Assembly: GCF_028769735.1 (NCBI RefSeq)
Contig: NC_088186.1
Coordinates: 8,091,001 to 8,155,000 of the forward strand
Direction: 5' to 3'
Source: Zonotrichia leucophrys gambelii
Taxonomy: Eukaryota; Chordata; Aves; Passeriformes; Passerellidae
Length of the DNA stretch: 64,000 bases
The notes under the pieces were generated by a model. That model saw nothing but the letters and a program-made list of their open reading frames with translations, did not search any database and had not been told where the DNA came from. Positions 14,438 through 26,808 of the stretch are shown here, in pieces (position 1 is the first letter of the stretch; the number at the start of each line of letters is the position of its first letter). The translations under genes and the position numbers were made by a program.

Positions 14438-14630
14438 AATCACAGAGTAAATTAAGTTGAAAAAGACCTCTGAGGTCTTGAAGTCCAGCCTATGACCGAA
14501 CACCACCTTGTCAACAACACCATGGCCCTAAATTCCACTTTCAGTCTTTCCTTAAACACCACCAGGCACAGTGACTCCACCACCTCCCTGGGCAGCCCAT
14601 TCCAGTGTCTAATCACCCTTTATAAATAGG
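14438..14630 (-). mobile_element. CR1 LINE 3' fragment
   Basis: The reverse-complement CR1 end includes AATCACAGAG, AGACCTCTGAGGTCTTGAAG, CCTATGACCGAACACCACCT and CACCACCTCCCTGGGCAGCC CATTCCAGTGTCTAATCACCC. These are standard CR1 landmarks with moderate divergence. The fragment ends at about 14630, after which ordinary intron resumes. Confidence 0.85.
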
Positions 14631-17199
14631 ACATTTTATAGCACAAAGACAAGAATAAATCTATCCCCAAAAGTAAATCTGTCAGAAGAATTCTGAGTGC
14701 ATGAGGAGGGAGCCAGGAACTTGCAGCCCTTTTCTGAATCAAATTGGTCGCAGGGAGGGAAATCAAACGGCACAGATTTCTCCAGGCAAACTGGGAGAAA
14801 CACTCTGATGTGTCTGAAGGAAGTATTTTACTCTGTGTTTGGAAGTTTATCATGACCGATCAATTCTGGAGGAATTAGTGAGTGTGTTCTGGGTTTTGGC
14901 ACTGACACAGTCGTGGTAAAAAATGCTGGAGGCAAAAGGGAAGTGATTTTTATAATGCTGTGAACTGTTGCCATCAATCCTTTACCCAGAACATTTCTCC
15001 TGCTCACTCCAGTGCAGTTCTGTTCTGTAGGAGCTTTGCTTTGCTCTGAGCTATCACCCTTCGTCTCAGAGAGGCTCTCAGCCTCTCATGTTCTCTGGAT
15101 GGGGAGATCCAAGCCAAAAACCAAGGTCTTTGGGAGTTCAATCTTTCTGTGGACTTCAAAGAGCTTGGGATATGCAGCTTAGTCCAGGCAGAAAGCACAA
15201 CATCCATTTGGAACAACATTATGTACTTAAAAATAGGAAATGTGGAATGGTTGTTAAGGAACACAGCGTGATGGGGGAGCCTGATGTGAACTGTGAATGA
15301 ATTTGGATTCCTGTTTTTGGGCTCTAAACTTGGTGCTCTAAATCCTAGTGGAAGGATCTACCTTTTCCCAGCAATTATAAAGACTTTTAAGATTTAATTC
15401 TCTCAATCATGTCTATACCTGCAGTGAACAGATGGCAGGAACAGTTCCCTAAGGAACTGAGAAACAACTACAAATAGCCAATGTTCATCCTCAGCTCTCA
15501 GTGCAGTAAGAGTGACACCTCACAATTTGGGAGGAATCAGCATGAAGGCAAAATAAAACCCCTTAACCAGAAATGCCAAGCCCAAACTTATTCAGGTGTT
15601 TTGAATAATATAAGTTTATGCAATTATGACTATTCCTCAGGCATGCCTGTGTTTGCCTCCAGATCCATTTTCAGGGATTGAGGACAGGAATAGAGCATCA
15701 TCAAGCTCATGGGAAACAGGAGATCACAGAAAAATGTTGTTTTGTAATTGTTCTCAGCCAGTTGTGCAAACCTAAGCAGTTCAGATAGTTTGGAAATATT
15801 TCCATTCTCTCTCACACTCACGTGAATCAAACTAAGCTCTGGCTTCTCTGGTGTCTACCCACATTCCCTAAATGAGTGTAGCACTCTTTATTTACTTGAA
15901 ATTAGTCACCAGTTAATCTCTCCCTGTCTCTTTTTCAATTAAAAAAATCAAATTAAGTAATTAAGGGAACACAAAGCAATTTAAAGCAAAGCTTTTCAAA
16001 GTGTAAAGGGGATTTTGATACCCAGACTCTCCCAATAGTCAGTGGATCTTTTCTTGGCCTGGGATGTAACTCCCCATTGTGCCTTTGGAAGGTGCACAAA
16101 AAATGTGTGGATGATTACAGTGATGGGTCTATTAATTGAAATCATCTGGATTTTATGATATTTAATCAATGTCTAAGTTCTGACTTCAAAAGCAACTTTA
16201 ATTGTCTCACTCCTCTCTGCTCCATGCTCCCAAACTTGTCATCTCTGATACACAAATATAATTTGTGAGTCTGACAGGGCCACCAGTCTCATTACATTGT
16301 ATCATGGAAATTAGAAATGAATCAATAAACAGAGAGGCAAAGTCCTGATCAGCTCCCTCCATCCACACATGTGGAATTCTTCACATTTTACCCCTAATCC
16401 CATGCCTGATCAAAATGAAATGTCTCCAGGGTCAGGAATGCCTCCGCTTCCTTTTGGTATTTAATCACATCTCAGAAAAGCTGATATTTCATGTCTATGT
16501 GTCTTATCTTCATCCTCAGTACACTTTGTGCTTTTTAATGCTGAAGAAATAATTCAGCAACATGTTTCATGTGATGGGGCAGATCCTTAATGGAGGAGAA
16601 ATGCTGGCATGGCCCAAAGTTACAGATTAAATCCCCTTCTTGGCATATTCATTTTTACTGTGTCTTCCAGCATAATTTCAACATGGAATTTTCCTGACAT
16701 AAATCCCACAGGTTTCCCTCTTCCCCTCCACACCACACTGCGTAGCTCTGTGTTTTGGTAAATCTCATCTATTAATAGTTGCCCTCTGTGGCTATAAAAA
16801 AATACCTCAGTAGTCAAAAGGCAGCCCTTGGTAGGGAGCAGCTGTGGATGCCTGAACACACACAGGACCCAGCATCACACAGCAAAGCCCTTTCTTGGCT
16901 GCGTGTCAGAGCAAACCCATTAAATATGGCCATGGAAAGCTAATGGAAAAGGAGCCCCTTCCCTGCAACAGGGAGAGAGAGACTGGCTCCAGCACTAGGC
17001 TGGAGAGCATCAGGGTATTTCCATTTTCTCACTGACATTTTCTTTTTTCCTTTTTTAACTCAGCAAACCCCCTCCCGTGTCTTCCTCACTTCGCCCTTCT
17101 GCCAAGTCCCAATAAAATCCTGCACTTAAAGAAATAGGACAAAGACGTCATCGCAGCGAGTAGCAAAGGTTGCAGGGTAAATTTTAAGGTCTACTCTAC

Positions 17200-17219
17200 T
17201 TTTTTTTTTTTTTTTTTTT
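17200..17219 (+). repeat. 20-base T run
   Basis: An uninterrupted T20 in intron 2. On the PAPPA strand it is A20. No adjacent retroposed sequence is recognised, so it need not be a poly(A) tail. Confidence 0.95.
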
Positions 17220-17670
17220 GATTGATTTAACTGATTAAAGCATTTCTGCTCTTCCTGTGCTTTCAGCAGCATCCTGGGTAACTCAGGGGAAATTCAAACC
17301 AACCAGCTGTGATCTGTATTACAAAGTCGAGGCTGGAAATACAACACAAGGATGTTGATGGGGCCATACTGGAGAGGGTGAAAGGAGAGGAATATCGTCT
17401 CCTGCTGAAGTGACAAAGTGCTTTTATGTGCTGGAATGAGAAATACTCAGCTTAGCAAAAGATACAGGGAATTGCTCCTCCCTTCTGGTGCTGCAGGGTA
17501 CCAGTCCCAGCATGGAGCTGCTGGTGGGTGATAAAGGAGCCTGTGGCAGGACTTGTCCCCAGATTTCAACTTGAATTTTCATTTGCATGAACTAAAGTTG
17601 TTGAAAATCCTCAAGAAGTTCTGAATTTCAGGGTTATCCATGAAAAATGCACAATATGACAGTGATGGAA

Positions 17671-17870
17671 GGGAAGGGAAGGGAAGGGAAGGGAAGGGAA
17701 GGGAAGGGAAGGGAAGGGAAGGGAAGGGAAGGGAAGGGAAGGGAAGGGAAGGGAAGGGAAGGGAAGGGAAGGGAAGGGAAGGGAAGGGAAGGGAAGGGAA
17801 GGGAAGGGAAGGGAAGGGAAGGGAAGGGAAGGGAAGGGAAGGGAAGGGAAGGGAAGGGAAGGGAAGGGAA
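17671..17870. repeat. perfect (GGGAA)40 array
   Basis: Forty uninterrupted copies of GGGAA on the plus strand (200 bases), with a partial GGAA at 17667-17670. All six frames are open, giving Gly-Arg-Glu-Gly-Lys or Pro-Phe-Pro-Ser-Leu repeats that are not genes. Every four units satisfy the G-quadruplex consensus, and the array is a mirror-symmetric purine tract able in principle to form triplex DNA. It is in intron 2; the PAPPA transcript carries the pyrimidine (TTCCC) strand. Confidence 0.99.
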
Positions 17871-20800
17871 ACCAGGCTTGGGCTCTCCACACTCCCAGCA
17901 CACCCGGCCTGAGGCTGAAGGAACTCACAAGCCCAGTGCCACATAAATTCAGTATTTTGCCAATTTCTCTGTAGACATCTCACTAAGATAAATTCTCCTT
18001 GCAAAACTGATGGGAGTGATTTGAAAAACCAAGAGAATCTTGAGCTGGGAAAGTTGACTGCCACAGCTTCTCAGTGAAGCCCACAATTTATTGACACAAC
18101 AAGGTTATAGAATGAGAAGCAAATTTATTCTGTATTATCTACTGGCAATGTAGCTCCAAAGATGCATTTTGAGGCAGCAGAAGGAATTTTATTCTCCAAA
18201 GCCTTGTAACTCAAGCCTTCTGAAGCTGCCCTCACACAAATCAGTGATGACACATCTTTTCAACATCTAGGGCCAAAATTATTTTTAAAAGCATTGCAGG
18301 TAATTGCCCACTGCTCTCATTCCAAACCACTGCTGTTTCCACTCTTTTACCATCACTGATGTAACCAACAAGTGTCAACAGCAAACATGGGCTGCTTCTG
18401 CAATGACTGAATTAATGGAAATAGTGCATTTCACAACAAGCAGCTCACCCCTGTCAATGGCCATGGCCAGATCTTTAACTGCAATTTACAGGATATGTTC
18501 TATATTTCCAAGGTTTCTTATATACTACTCAAACATCTGGGTACCTTCTAAAATAATTGGTCTGCAAGGTGTGGATTTTATTGATCTTTTTCACTGGGGT
18601 GGATTGGCCACAAGAGTCTTTAAAACAATGGTAGAAAAAAAATGCTGAAGCTGGTTCTTCTGAAGAATTTCAGAAAGATCAAATTAGGCCAAACCCTCTA
18701 ATTTCAGTTTCAGTGGGGTCCCTTTTTAGTAGGGGTCCTTTTAGCAGGGTCCCTCCTTTAAAAGAGAAAGGAAATTAAAAATGAAAAACAGCACTGGGGA
18801 GAAGTTAAGCATGTACTTCAAACTCACACATGCCAGGAAATTTAGAGTTAAAGGTGAAACTCCACCCTAAAGAGTTCCATATTGGAGATATTTCAGTGAA
18901 CAAACGTAACATGTTCTGAAATACAAAGACCCAGTAGGGTGCACTAGGTATGGAGTTTCAGCCTTCACTCCAAATTTCCTGGCTTTTTGGAGGTTTATTA
19001 GAGTTTCATACCCCAAGCATTTAAGTACTCCAAGAAGTTTCCTCAGTGCTGCTCACCCTGATCCTTTTGGAAGCTGAGAGCAAGCACTCTGATGGTGTAG
19101 CCACCCATCCATTATTAATGAACCCAAAAACAACTTCTTGCAAATTTATGGTAATTTGGAGTGCTGAAATTACATGCAAACTAGGTAGTCTCACTTGAGT
19201 TACCCTGAGAAACTTCAAAATTGCAAATCTGCTCCGAACGAAACAGAAGGACAGGATTTCATTGTCCCCAGCAGAGCACATGCTCCTAATCTTCCTCCAC
19301 AGTATGTGGGTGCTGGAGCTCTGCTCCAGCTGCAATGGAGCAATCTCAGAATTGCTTCTGGCAGCAGTGGCTTGTATTCCTGGCCTAAACATTCTGCAGT
19401 GTTATGGGGTGGGGATGTGTCCATCCTATTTAATGAATCTGCCTCTAAGGGAGGAAACATGACAGTGGGTATCAGCATCACACTTTTCAAACACCTTGCA
19501 AATATTGAAGGGGTTCCTGTATATCTCTGTAGCCCTGACAGGTCTGTTTGAGGCTCTGTGTCACTGCATCCTCTCAGAGCTCCACAGAAATTATGGTCAA
19601 CATCTCTCTGAAGCCCCTCCATCCTTCTCAAATCACCCACAAACAAAGTTTTAGGAGTATATGATGATTCCAGTGGGTGTCTTGACCTACATCTAATGGA
19701 GAAGACATCACATATAGTGTGAAATTTGCCCCTCTAGTCACTCTGCACAAGCATGCTTTTGTGGTGGGCAGGTACAAAAGTGATGGGACAGCTCCACACT
19801 GTCCTGATCCTGGAATGTTTGAGGGACAATTAATTCACTTCAATTAAGAGAAGATAAACCAAGACATCCACTCAGTTTCCCCAGCCTCTGCAAAGAAAAG
19901 CCCAGCTGAAATACTCTTAGCCCAGGTCTAGCAATCCATGAGAGGCAAAATCAAATGTGCCCTGTTTTATGGTGCTGTAAATGGAACACAGTGGAGGTGG
20001 CTGCTCTGTATTTCACCAAGGGACAGCTATTGCTTGCAACAATTGGGCTTAAAGTCCTGTCAGAAAAAATGTCTGAGGGATAGAATGGGGATTGCAAATG
20101 TAAGCATTGCGCCTGGTTAAGCTTGCCACAAAACTATACTGTGCATCTTTTTCAGTGTGAAGGGTGCATCCTCCTGAATTTACACAGGAGGTTCAGCTAT
20201 GTTAATTAAAAACCCAAAGGTCACCCCACAACCAGAGCTGAAGAAAGGTTGTACACCAGTGGCTATGGGAGAAAACCAGGGGGATTAATACAAGGCCCCT
20301 CAGCAATGAAAGAGGCCTGTTGGACATGATCAAACTGTGGGTCTGTGTGAGAGATGCTACAATTTGGATTGATCAGCAAAGAGAATAAACCAGCTCATAC
20401 CCATGGCCACATTGCACATTGTGGATGAGCTCCACCTCATTTGCTCAACCAGAGGCGTGTAAGGTGTTGCTGGAAAGCATCCATGGGGCAGCTGATCCTA
20501 GGGGATGTGGTGCTGCCCAGCAGCAAGGGGCAAATTCAACCCCTGTCAAATCTGCAGACTTTGCACTTGCAAATCTTCCATGTGGTGTTTCAGAGACAAA
20601 CGGGTCTGCATCAGCACTGGGGGTATAATAATACTTTAATCTGTTGTCTCCCACAAGGATTCTTAATGATCTCTGGTAGTTTACTCCATGGGTTTTACAG
20701 GCCCCCTTCATCCCAAGCATCCTGCAGTTTGACCAGACAGTGATCTTTTTTCCTTAATGGATAACATCCATGAAAGAAACCATGAGTTCTATGAGTCTTG

Positions 20801-21819
20801 GCGAAAAAATGTTTCTTGAAAAAAAGCTGTTGGAAAAGTTGACTGTGGGTCAAGCTAAATTGAGCAAACTCCTACTGTTTCTAGGGTGTGGAATCGTATA
20901 GAAATAGTTTCTTTAGCACTGCAGTCCTGTCTGTATCAAAATTCAATACTAGACTTATAAATGTCAGTTGCTAGCATGGGAACAGATGCAACTCCTCCCA
21001 GCTGATTAACATCCCTGACATCTGGAACAGAGGACAGAATAAACAGAGAGAACAGAGGATTTCCTGTTGGGACTTGGCTTTTGGGTGACAACTACCAAGA
21101 TACAGCAGCTCCGTCCTTGACAGCATTACTCTTCGCCTCCTAAACAGCCCTGGAGCTGCTAATTAAAGAACTGGACATTTAACACTGAATCCCTAGACAA
21201 AAACTCAGGTATTTGCTATATGTCTGTCTGATACCTATGTGAATGCAGGCATCCTTGATGTCAAGAGCTGCACAATGGTCTCTTCGAGGCAGGGGATTAA
21301 GTTCTCAAGCTCCCAGAACTGAAGAGGCTTTGAAGAATTTCTTCTGTTCTTTTTAGTGTTTAGGATTAAGTGGAAATTAGTGCTTTATTGGGAATCAAGA
21401 AGTGTTTCTTACAACTTCAGCTCCTGGAAAAGGGCATTAAGCGTGCCTCCCTCCTCCAGAGTAAGCTGACCATAATTTTCAAGTACATCTCATGAAAAGA
21501 TTTCCAGCAGAAGAGAAGGAAAAGAGGTTGAGCTGATACTCCATGGAAGAGCCCTGAAGTGCAGCTCAGTCACCTGTCTGAGGCTGCCCTGGTGGTGGAT
21601 TAGCCACCACCTCCTCCTCCTGATGCCCTAGCCCAGTGTGCCCACACACAGCTCTGTCACACCCACTGCTGCTCAAAACCACTGTGGAAATTCCTACAAA
21701 TGGGTCAGGCATGTATTTCAAATCTAATTTATGTATGCCTGGGATGTGGTGTGACACGATGTGAACAGAGCTGAACTGTCCAATACAAGTGCTAGAAAAG
21801 GACACAGAGGCTCCAGCTC

Positions 21820-21890
21820 TCAGGGAGGGCTGGAACTGGATGATCTTTAAGGTTCCTTCAAACCCAAATCATTCTGTGGTTCTGTGATTC
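21820..21890 (+). mobile_element. short CR1 3' tail
   Basis: GGGCTGGAACTGGATGATCT TTAAGGTTCCTTCAAACCCA AATCATTCTGTGGTTCTGTG is the canonical CR1 3' end with its terminal 8-base microsatellite-like repeat. Only about 70 bases remain, a severely 5'-truncated insertion in the plus orientation. Confidence 0.85.
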
Positions 21891-24800
21891 CTTGGTTTGG
21901 TGCCAACCTGAGTTTGCTGCAAAAGGACCAGAGCTTGTACAACTCATCCTGCCCCTCTTTTAGGCAGAATTGAAAGGCTCTGAGCCTTTGGGGCACACAT
22001 GTAGATGTTGAGAAAGCCTGTTCCCAGGACAGTTATTCTGGGGTGACTTCCAGCAAGTATTTGGTAGGCCATATGGATTGAGGGAGCTTGAAGAGACTCC
22101 AGTACTTTTACTGCTTCAGGAATTTCATCAACGTTTTCCTAAGAAGGCACCGAGGGGAATGCTTCCTTATCTGTCCATGGAATCCTGTGGTGAAGCCTGA
22201 TGTGCAAGCCCAATATTACATAAAAGGAACGTCTCAGTTACCCATAGGATGGTGCAAGAACTCACCACATCAAATGGCATTTACCGAGCATGGTTTCCTA
22301 TGATCCCTTGCTGCTTCTTTCAAGTTCTTTGAAAAGCAGCCATGGTAGGTGTCATAGACTCAAAGTCTTCCCTGTTTTGTAACCAGCAATATACCAAATA
22401 ACACAAAGAATGAGTCTTTCTGGCAAGGGTGTTTATTCTTGCTCCTTCCCTTTTGTATTGGGCCAAACTGTATGATCTTAGCATGTTCTAATTTCCCGGA
22501 ATTGCAGAAAAGCAGAACAATATTTGTAAACCTTCTGCTGGGACAAAATACATTTTGTCCCACTCTCATGAAATTAATGAAAAGAAGTGAGGCAGATATT
22601 CTTGGATAAAGCCTGCTGTGTGGCTAATGATAACCAGTCCTTTGTTTTTTCCCTGCAGGCTATTAAAAAAGAGGAGAGATGATCTAGTTGGTACCACAAT
22701 GTTTACAGCTTTTCTGCTGAGCAGCTCTGAGAGCAGAATTCCCATTCTTACTGCTGTCCCTCTGACAAACTCAAATCTCTGCCACCTCACTATGGCACTG
22801 AATATTTAACTATTTAACTATTTTGGAGTTAAATATTTTTGGAGAGGTGCCACAAAGACAGGCAGGAAACAGAAAAGAAACCAACCAGCTGTGCTGCTGG
22901 GATCAGCTCTGAAGTCACCACAGTATCACCACCACAGTGACTGAGTGACACCATCAAAGTACCTGAGCCCTTTGTCCCAGGTGCCCAAAAGGATCACAAG
23001 AAAGTTGTAACACAGATCAGAGGTGTCTTGGAATTGTTCCAGTGGTATCACTTAGTCACAAAGCACCCACAGTGGTTTTTGTATCAAGGCTCAGAGCAAC
23101 TCTGTCCCAGGATGGAGCTTCATGGACTGGGACTCATAAAAAGAAGGAAGAAAGTGGCTGGGAACAGATAAATCATCTTTTGGGGATTGGGGATAAAGAG
23201 GCACTGAGGAGGGTTCCTGTTTATTACAGCATTAATCAAGCATTAGCACTTTTTGGTTGGTTCCAGAGGACAGAAGTATTTCATGAATAAGCTCTGCTTG
23301 GCGAACAGCTGGCTGCAACTGCTGACACTGAGGGTGTGAAGGAACAAAGCCCAGTACCAAGGAAGACTCTGAAAACTCTTAATAAATAAAGTTCAGGAAA
23401 ATTTTTATTGTTACCATTTCATCTTTCTTCCCTCTGTTTCCTCACCAGATTGAAGGATCTTTGTCCTTTCTTCTTCTATTATTGGACTGAACTTTGGTGG
23501 AGGAAATACCTGAAGTGAGATGTGAGCTCTCCATGGCTGCAACATCTTCACTGCTGTGGTGCAAGGTCAGCACCAGAGGGGACTGAGGACTCTTGGCCAA
23601 TGAAAGCGATGACAAGAGGGGTTGGGGATGCAAAATGGACCCAGATGGTGCCAACCAAATTTTTACTTTGTCACTAATTGACATGGAAATCTCTCTCTCA
23701 GGGGATGATGCTGACAGCAATACCAAAGTCAAACACAGGGTTTGAATCTTCACCCTTGTACTCAGTAAAGGCTTTGCTGCCAAAATCACTGCCCTAAACC
23801 TGTATTTGTTAACCTAAATTCCCAAAGCAGTGTGAGTCAGGCTTACAAACTTCACTGATAAATCCACAGGCCTAACTGCTCTATTTTGCCTTACTGAGTA
23901 CAAACTCTTGCCACAGCAGTGAATTTGGGCTCTGCCAAAGCACATCAGCCACCAAATAAAGGCTCCAGAGACATGGAATTTCTCCTACTGCCCTCTGTGG
24001 TTTCATTGCCAATGATCAATGCTGCAATACAATGTCTGTGCAAAGATAGACAAATCTGTCTGTCACAAAAAAAAAAAAATCTTTGGAGCATCTCTGGATT
24101 TTCTGAGGCTCTAGGCTGTGGAAGAGGATCTTCAGGCCTCCCCTACTCTTTGAGGTCAAGAGGAGGTTTTTCTCAAGTCAAGATGAACTTATAGATGATC
24201 TGTGAGATCATGACCATGAGATAGTCCTCCAGACAAGCTCAGCCAGGTGGTTGTCTCCAAATTGTAATATGCTGGTCACAGAACAAGAGATTAAAGGGCA
24301 CTATCAGATTAAAAATAATGTATTTTTTCCTAAAAATTGTATTAGTTGCTACAGCTAACACCTTGAATTCTGAGAACTACAGTGTTAAAGCAATCCAATT
24401 TGCATTATGCCTTTGATGATATTTGCTGATTTCCTCTCCATTTGAACAGTATTAAAAATTGGTATTTTTCCTTTCAATGTTTTCAAGCATTAATATTTAA
24501 AGAAGTTCCTCATTTGAGCTTTGTTCACTGGTAAGTGACTGAAGTCAAACTGAGCTAGAAGGAGTTTTTAAAAAACAACCTTGCTGGAGTAAAAAAAAAA
24601 AAAATTGGCTTTTCTTTCCAACTTAATTATGTGTATTTAAAGCTCCAGTAGAGCTGATAATGTTGTTTAAAAATTTCTCTCCATTAAGCAAGCTATAAAT
24701 ATAGCCTGAATAGCTGCAATGGAAGGGACTCCTGAAGAGCTCGTACTTTCCTTCTTTACCTGAGCTTTAGTGTTGGGTATTTTGACCATTTAGAAGTTTA

Positions 24801-25739
24801 CCCTCTATGGCTCCATGATTTGCCCTAAAGAATCTGTAACATGGAATCCAGATAACAAAATTTCATCTTTAATCTTCATCTTTTCTGTGCTTATACTTCT
24901 AACTCATTCACAAGAAACACCTTATTACTTAAACATACTAACTTGTCTGAATTTAGAGCAATTGTAGGTACGTGGTACACACCTGATGCAAGTTTTTTGA
25001 CCATGCCACTCCTCAAACTGCAGCCCAAGGAAGCTTGAGCTGAGGAGCTGAGGATTTTATGAGCACACATCCACCCACAGAAAGCTGCCCTGCAATGAAG
25101 TGGCATTACCCCTGTTCTTATTTATATTTAGAAAGGGGCAGAGAAGAGTTTCATTACCCACACAGAGTGTGCAACAGGAACCTGGTACCCACCTCCCTCC
25201 TCAGAGCCCCCAAACTCAGCTGTGCCTCCACAGCAGTGCCCACAGAGAGCTGTACACAGCACTAAAAGTATGGAGTTACCTACCTACCTTCACAGAAGTG
25301 CTACAGAATTAAAGTCTACCTAAGAGTATTCATGTTCTGTTTCATGCCTGAGGGCCTTTTCCCTCTCCAAATACACATGAGCTTTCTGTGACATCTAATC
25401 CCCACTCCTCAGAGCCTGGAGTTAAAATAAACTGTGCACTGTTACAATATGCTGCTCATAGCCAACAATTAATGGGTCTCTCAAAATTGGCTGCTTCAGT
25501 CTTTAGCACAGATTTTCCTTAGCCTGGCTGGAGAATACCAATTCAGGGGTAAGACACTGCTGAGACCATTACTGAGATTGCATTTGGAGAACTGCAATGT
25601 GAGCCAAATACTGAGAAAAAAAAAAATTCATTAAACTCCAAACCCCATAATAGCAACAATGAAAGCCTTCAACAGCCAGCAGGATGATCAATACCCAGAC
25701 AGATATTCATCAATACGACCATAAAAAGAAATTGCCTAC

Positions 25740-26808
25740 CTGTAAGGAGAATATGGGTCAAAGCAGGTCTTGGTGACTTCTGTTATCTCTGGGTTGCAGC
25801 ACTCCCCCCCATCGAAGTTGTACCTCTCGTAATTACAATCCATGTCACACACCCCGTTCTGCTTCTTCTTGTTGAAGAGCGCGTGGCGCACGTGCCGGCA
25901 GTCGCCGCCGTCGTAGCCCGTCAGGGTGTGGTTGCACTCGGGGTCACAGTTCTCGTCCCCAATCTTGCTGATGTCGCAGTTGGCCAGGATGAGCCGGTGG
26001 CGAAGGGAAGAGTTCTTCACCTCCAGCACCTCCAGCTCCCAGGTGATGTTGTAGCGGCTGAAGGCCTCGTTCAGGTGCTGGTGCTGGAACTCGATCTGCT
26101 GCTGGCTGACGGTGGGGTTCTGGTGCTGGTCGTCGTACAGGTTCACCACGCGGTAGCGCACGGTTTTGTTGCGGCGGAACCTGGGCAGTTTGTTGTAGCT
26201 GGCGATGACGTCCGTGTTGTCGCACACCGTCTGCCCGCAGAGAGGAGGCTCCAGGCTGGTGTCCAGCAAATAGCCGTGGTGGTAGCTGAACTTGGTCTGA
26301 GGGCTGCTGCCATCCTTCATGGGAGACCAGGAGCTTTTCACATTCAGTAAACTGTCTTGAAGAACGAGCTGAGGTAGGGGCGTGTCTTGCCTGTGAACCG
26401 CCTGCTCCATGTCCAACAAGATCTCCTTTTGAGACCGGGCTGTCCTCCAGAGGCTGAAGTGCTCCACGTAACCCCGATAGTTCTGGTTCAGGGCGTTTCC
26501 TCCCAGCATGAGCACCTTGCACTTCAAGGTCAGCAGGCTGAAGATGCTGCCCACTTGCTCTCCGCTCGTGGCCACCTGGGCGCCGTTGACGTAGAGTCTC
26601 ATCAGGCGCCCGTCGTAGGTGGCAGCCAGGTGCACCCACTGGTTGGGGAGGTAGCTGCGGTGTGCTGCAATGGTGGTGACTTTGCGAGCACGGTCCGTCT
26701 TCAGCGAGAAGAAATAGCGGGGGTCTCTGTTCCCCTGGTCACTGACGGTGTTAATCCCCAGGACCCAGCCTCGGTCACGGGAGGTGTAAGAACATTTGTC
26801 ATACAGTC
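25740..26808 (-). CDS. PAPPA: PAPPA coding exon 2: LG domain and Lin12-Notch repeats 1-2
   Basis: This 1,069-base exon completes Gly133 and encodes residues 134-488 plus two bases of Arg489. The acceptor reads CACATAG/GACTG and the donor TACAG/GTAGGC; an in-frame TAG follows at once if the intron is retained. Residues 133 to about 270 are the rest of the laminin-G-like domain, including RDPRYFFSLKTDRAR and LYVNGAQVATSGEQVG. SPMKDGSSP and LLDTSLEPPLCGQTVCDNT follow. The metzincin protease domain starts around RVVNLYDD (residues 352-359). Two Lin12-Notch repeats are inserted in it: LNR1 at about 410-436 (CDISKIGDENCDPEC to DGGDC) and LNR2 at about 453-470 (CDMDCNYE to FDGGECC). In this family the LNRs bind calcium and set substrate specificity. 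N-glycosylation sequons are at Asn346 (NKT), 386 (NIT), 398 (NSS) and 425 (NHT). Identity with mammalian PAPPA is obvious by eye. Confidence 0.98.

Larger units (their letters stand above)
1985..25739 (-). other. PAPPA: PAPPA intron 2
   Basis: This intron of about 23.8 kb separates exons 2 and 3. It holds a TG repeat (4671-4690), an ancient CR1 (7120-7575), a CR1 3' fragment (14438-14630), a 20-base T run (17200-17219), the GGGAA array (17671-17870) and a short CR1 3' tail (21820-21890). Two AT-rich stretches (15880-16340 and 24300-24720) are compact and repeat-free, and are candidate non-coding regulatory elements. The rest, in blocks of several kb such as 2000-4600, 7600-14400 and 18000-21800, shows nothing I can identify beyond ordinary intron sequence. 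Confidence 0.9.

Noticed and set aside
17579..18064. Repetitive Pro-Phe-Pro-Ser-Leu and Gly-Arg-Glu-Gly-Lys open frames
   Set aside because: They are translation of the GGGAA microsatellite in all frames.
25944..26639. 231-codon minus-strand frame in another phase of exon 2
   Set aside because: It overlaps the well-supported PAPPA frame throughout and reads as low-quality Arg/Pro/Gly-rich sequence.
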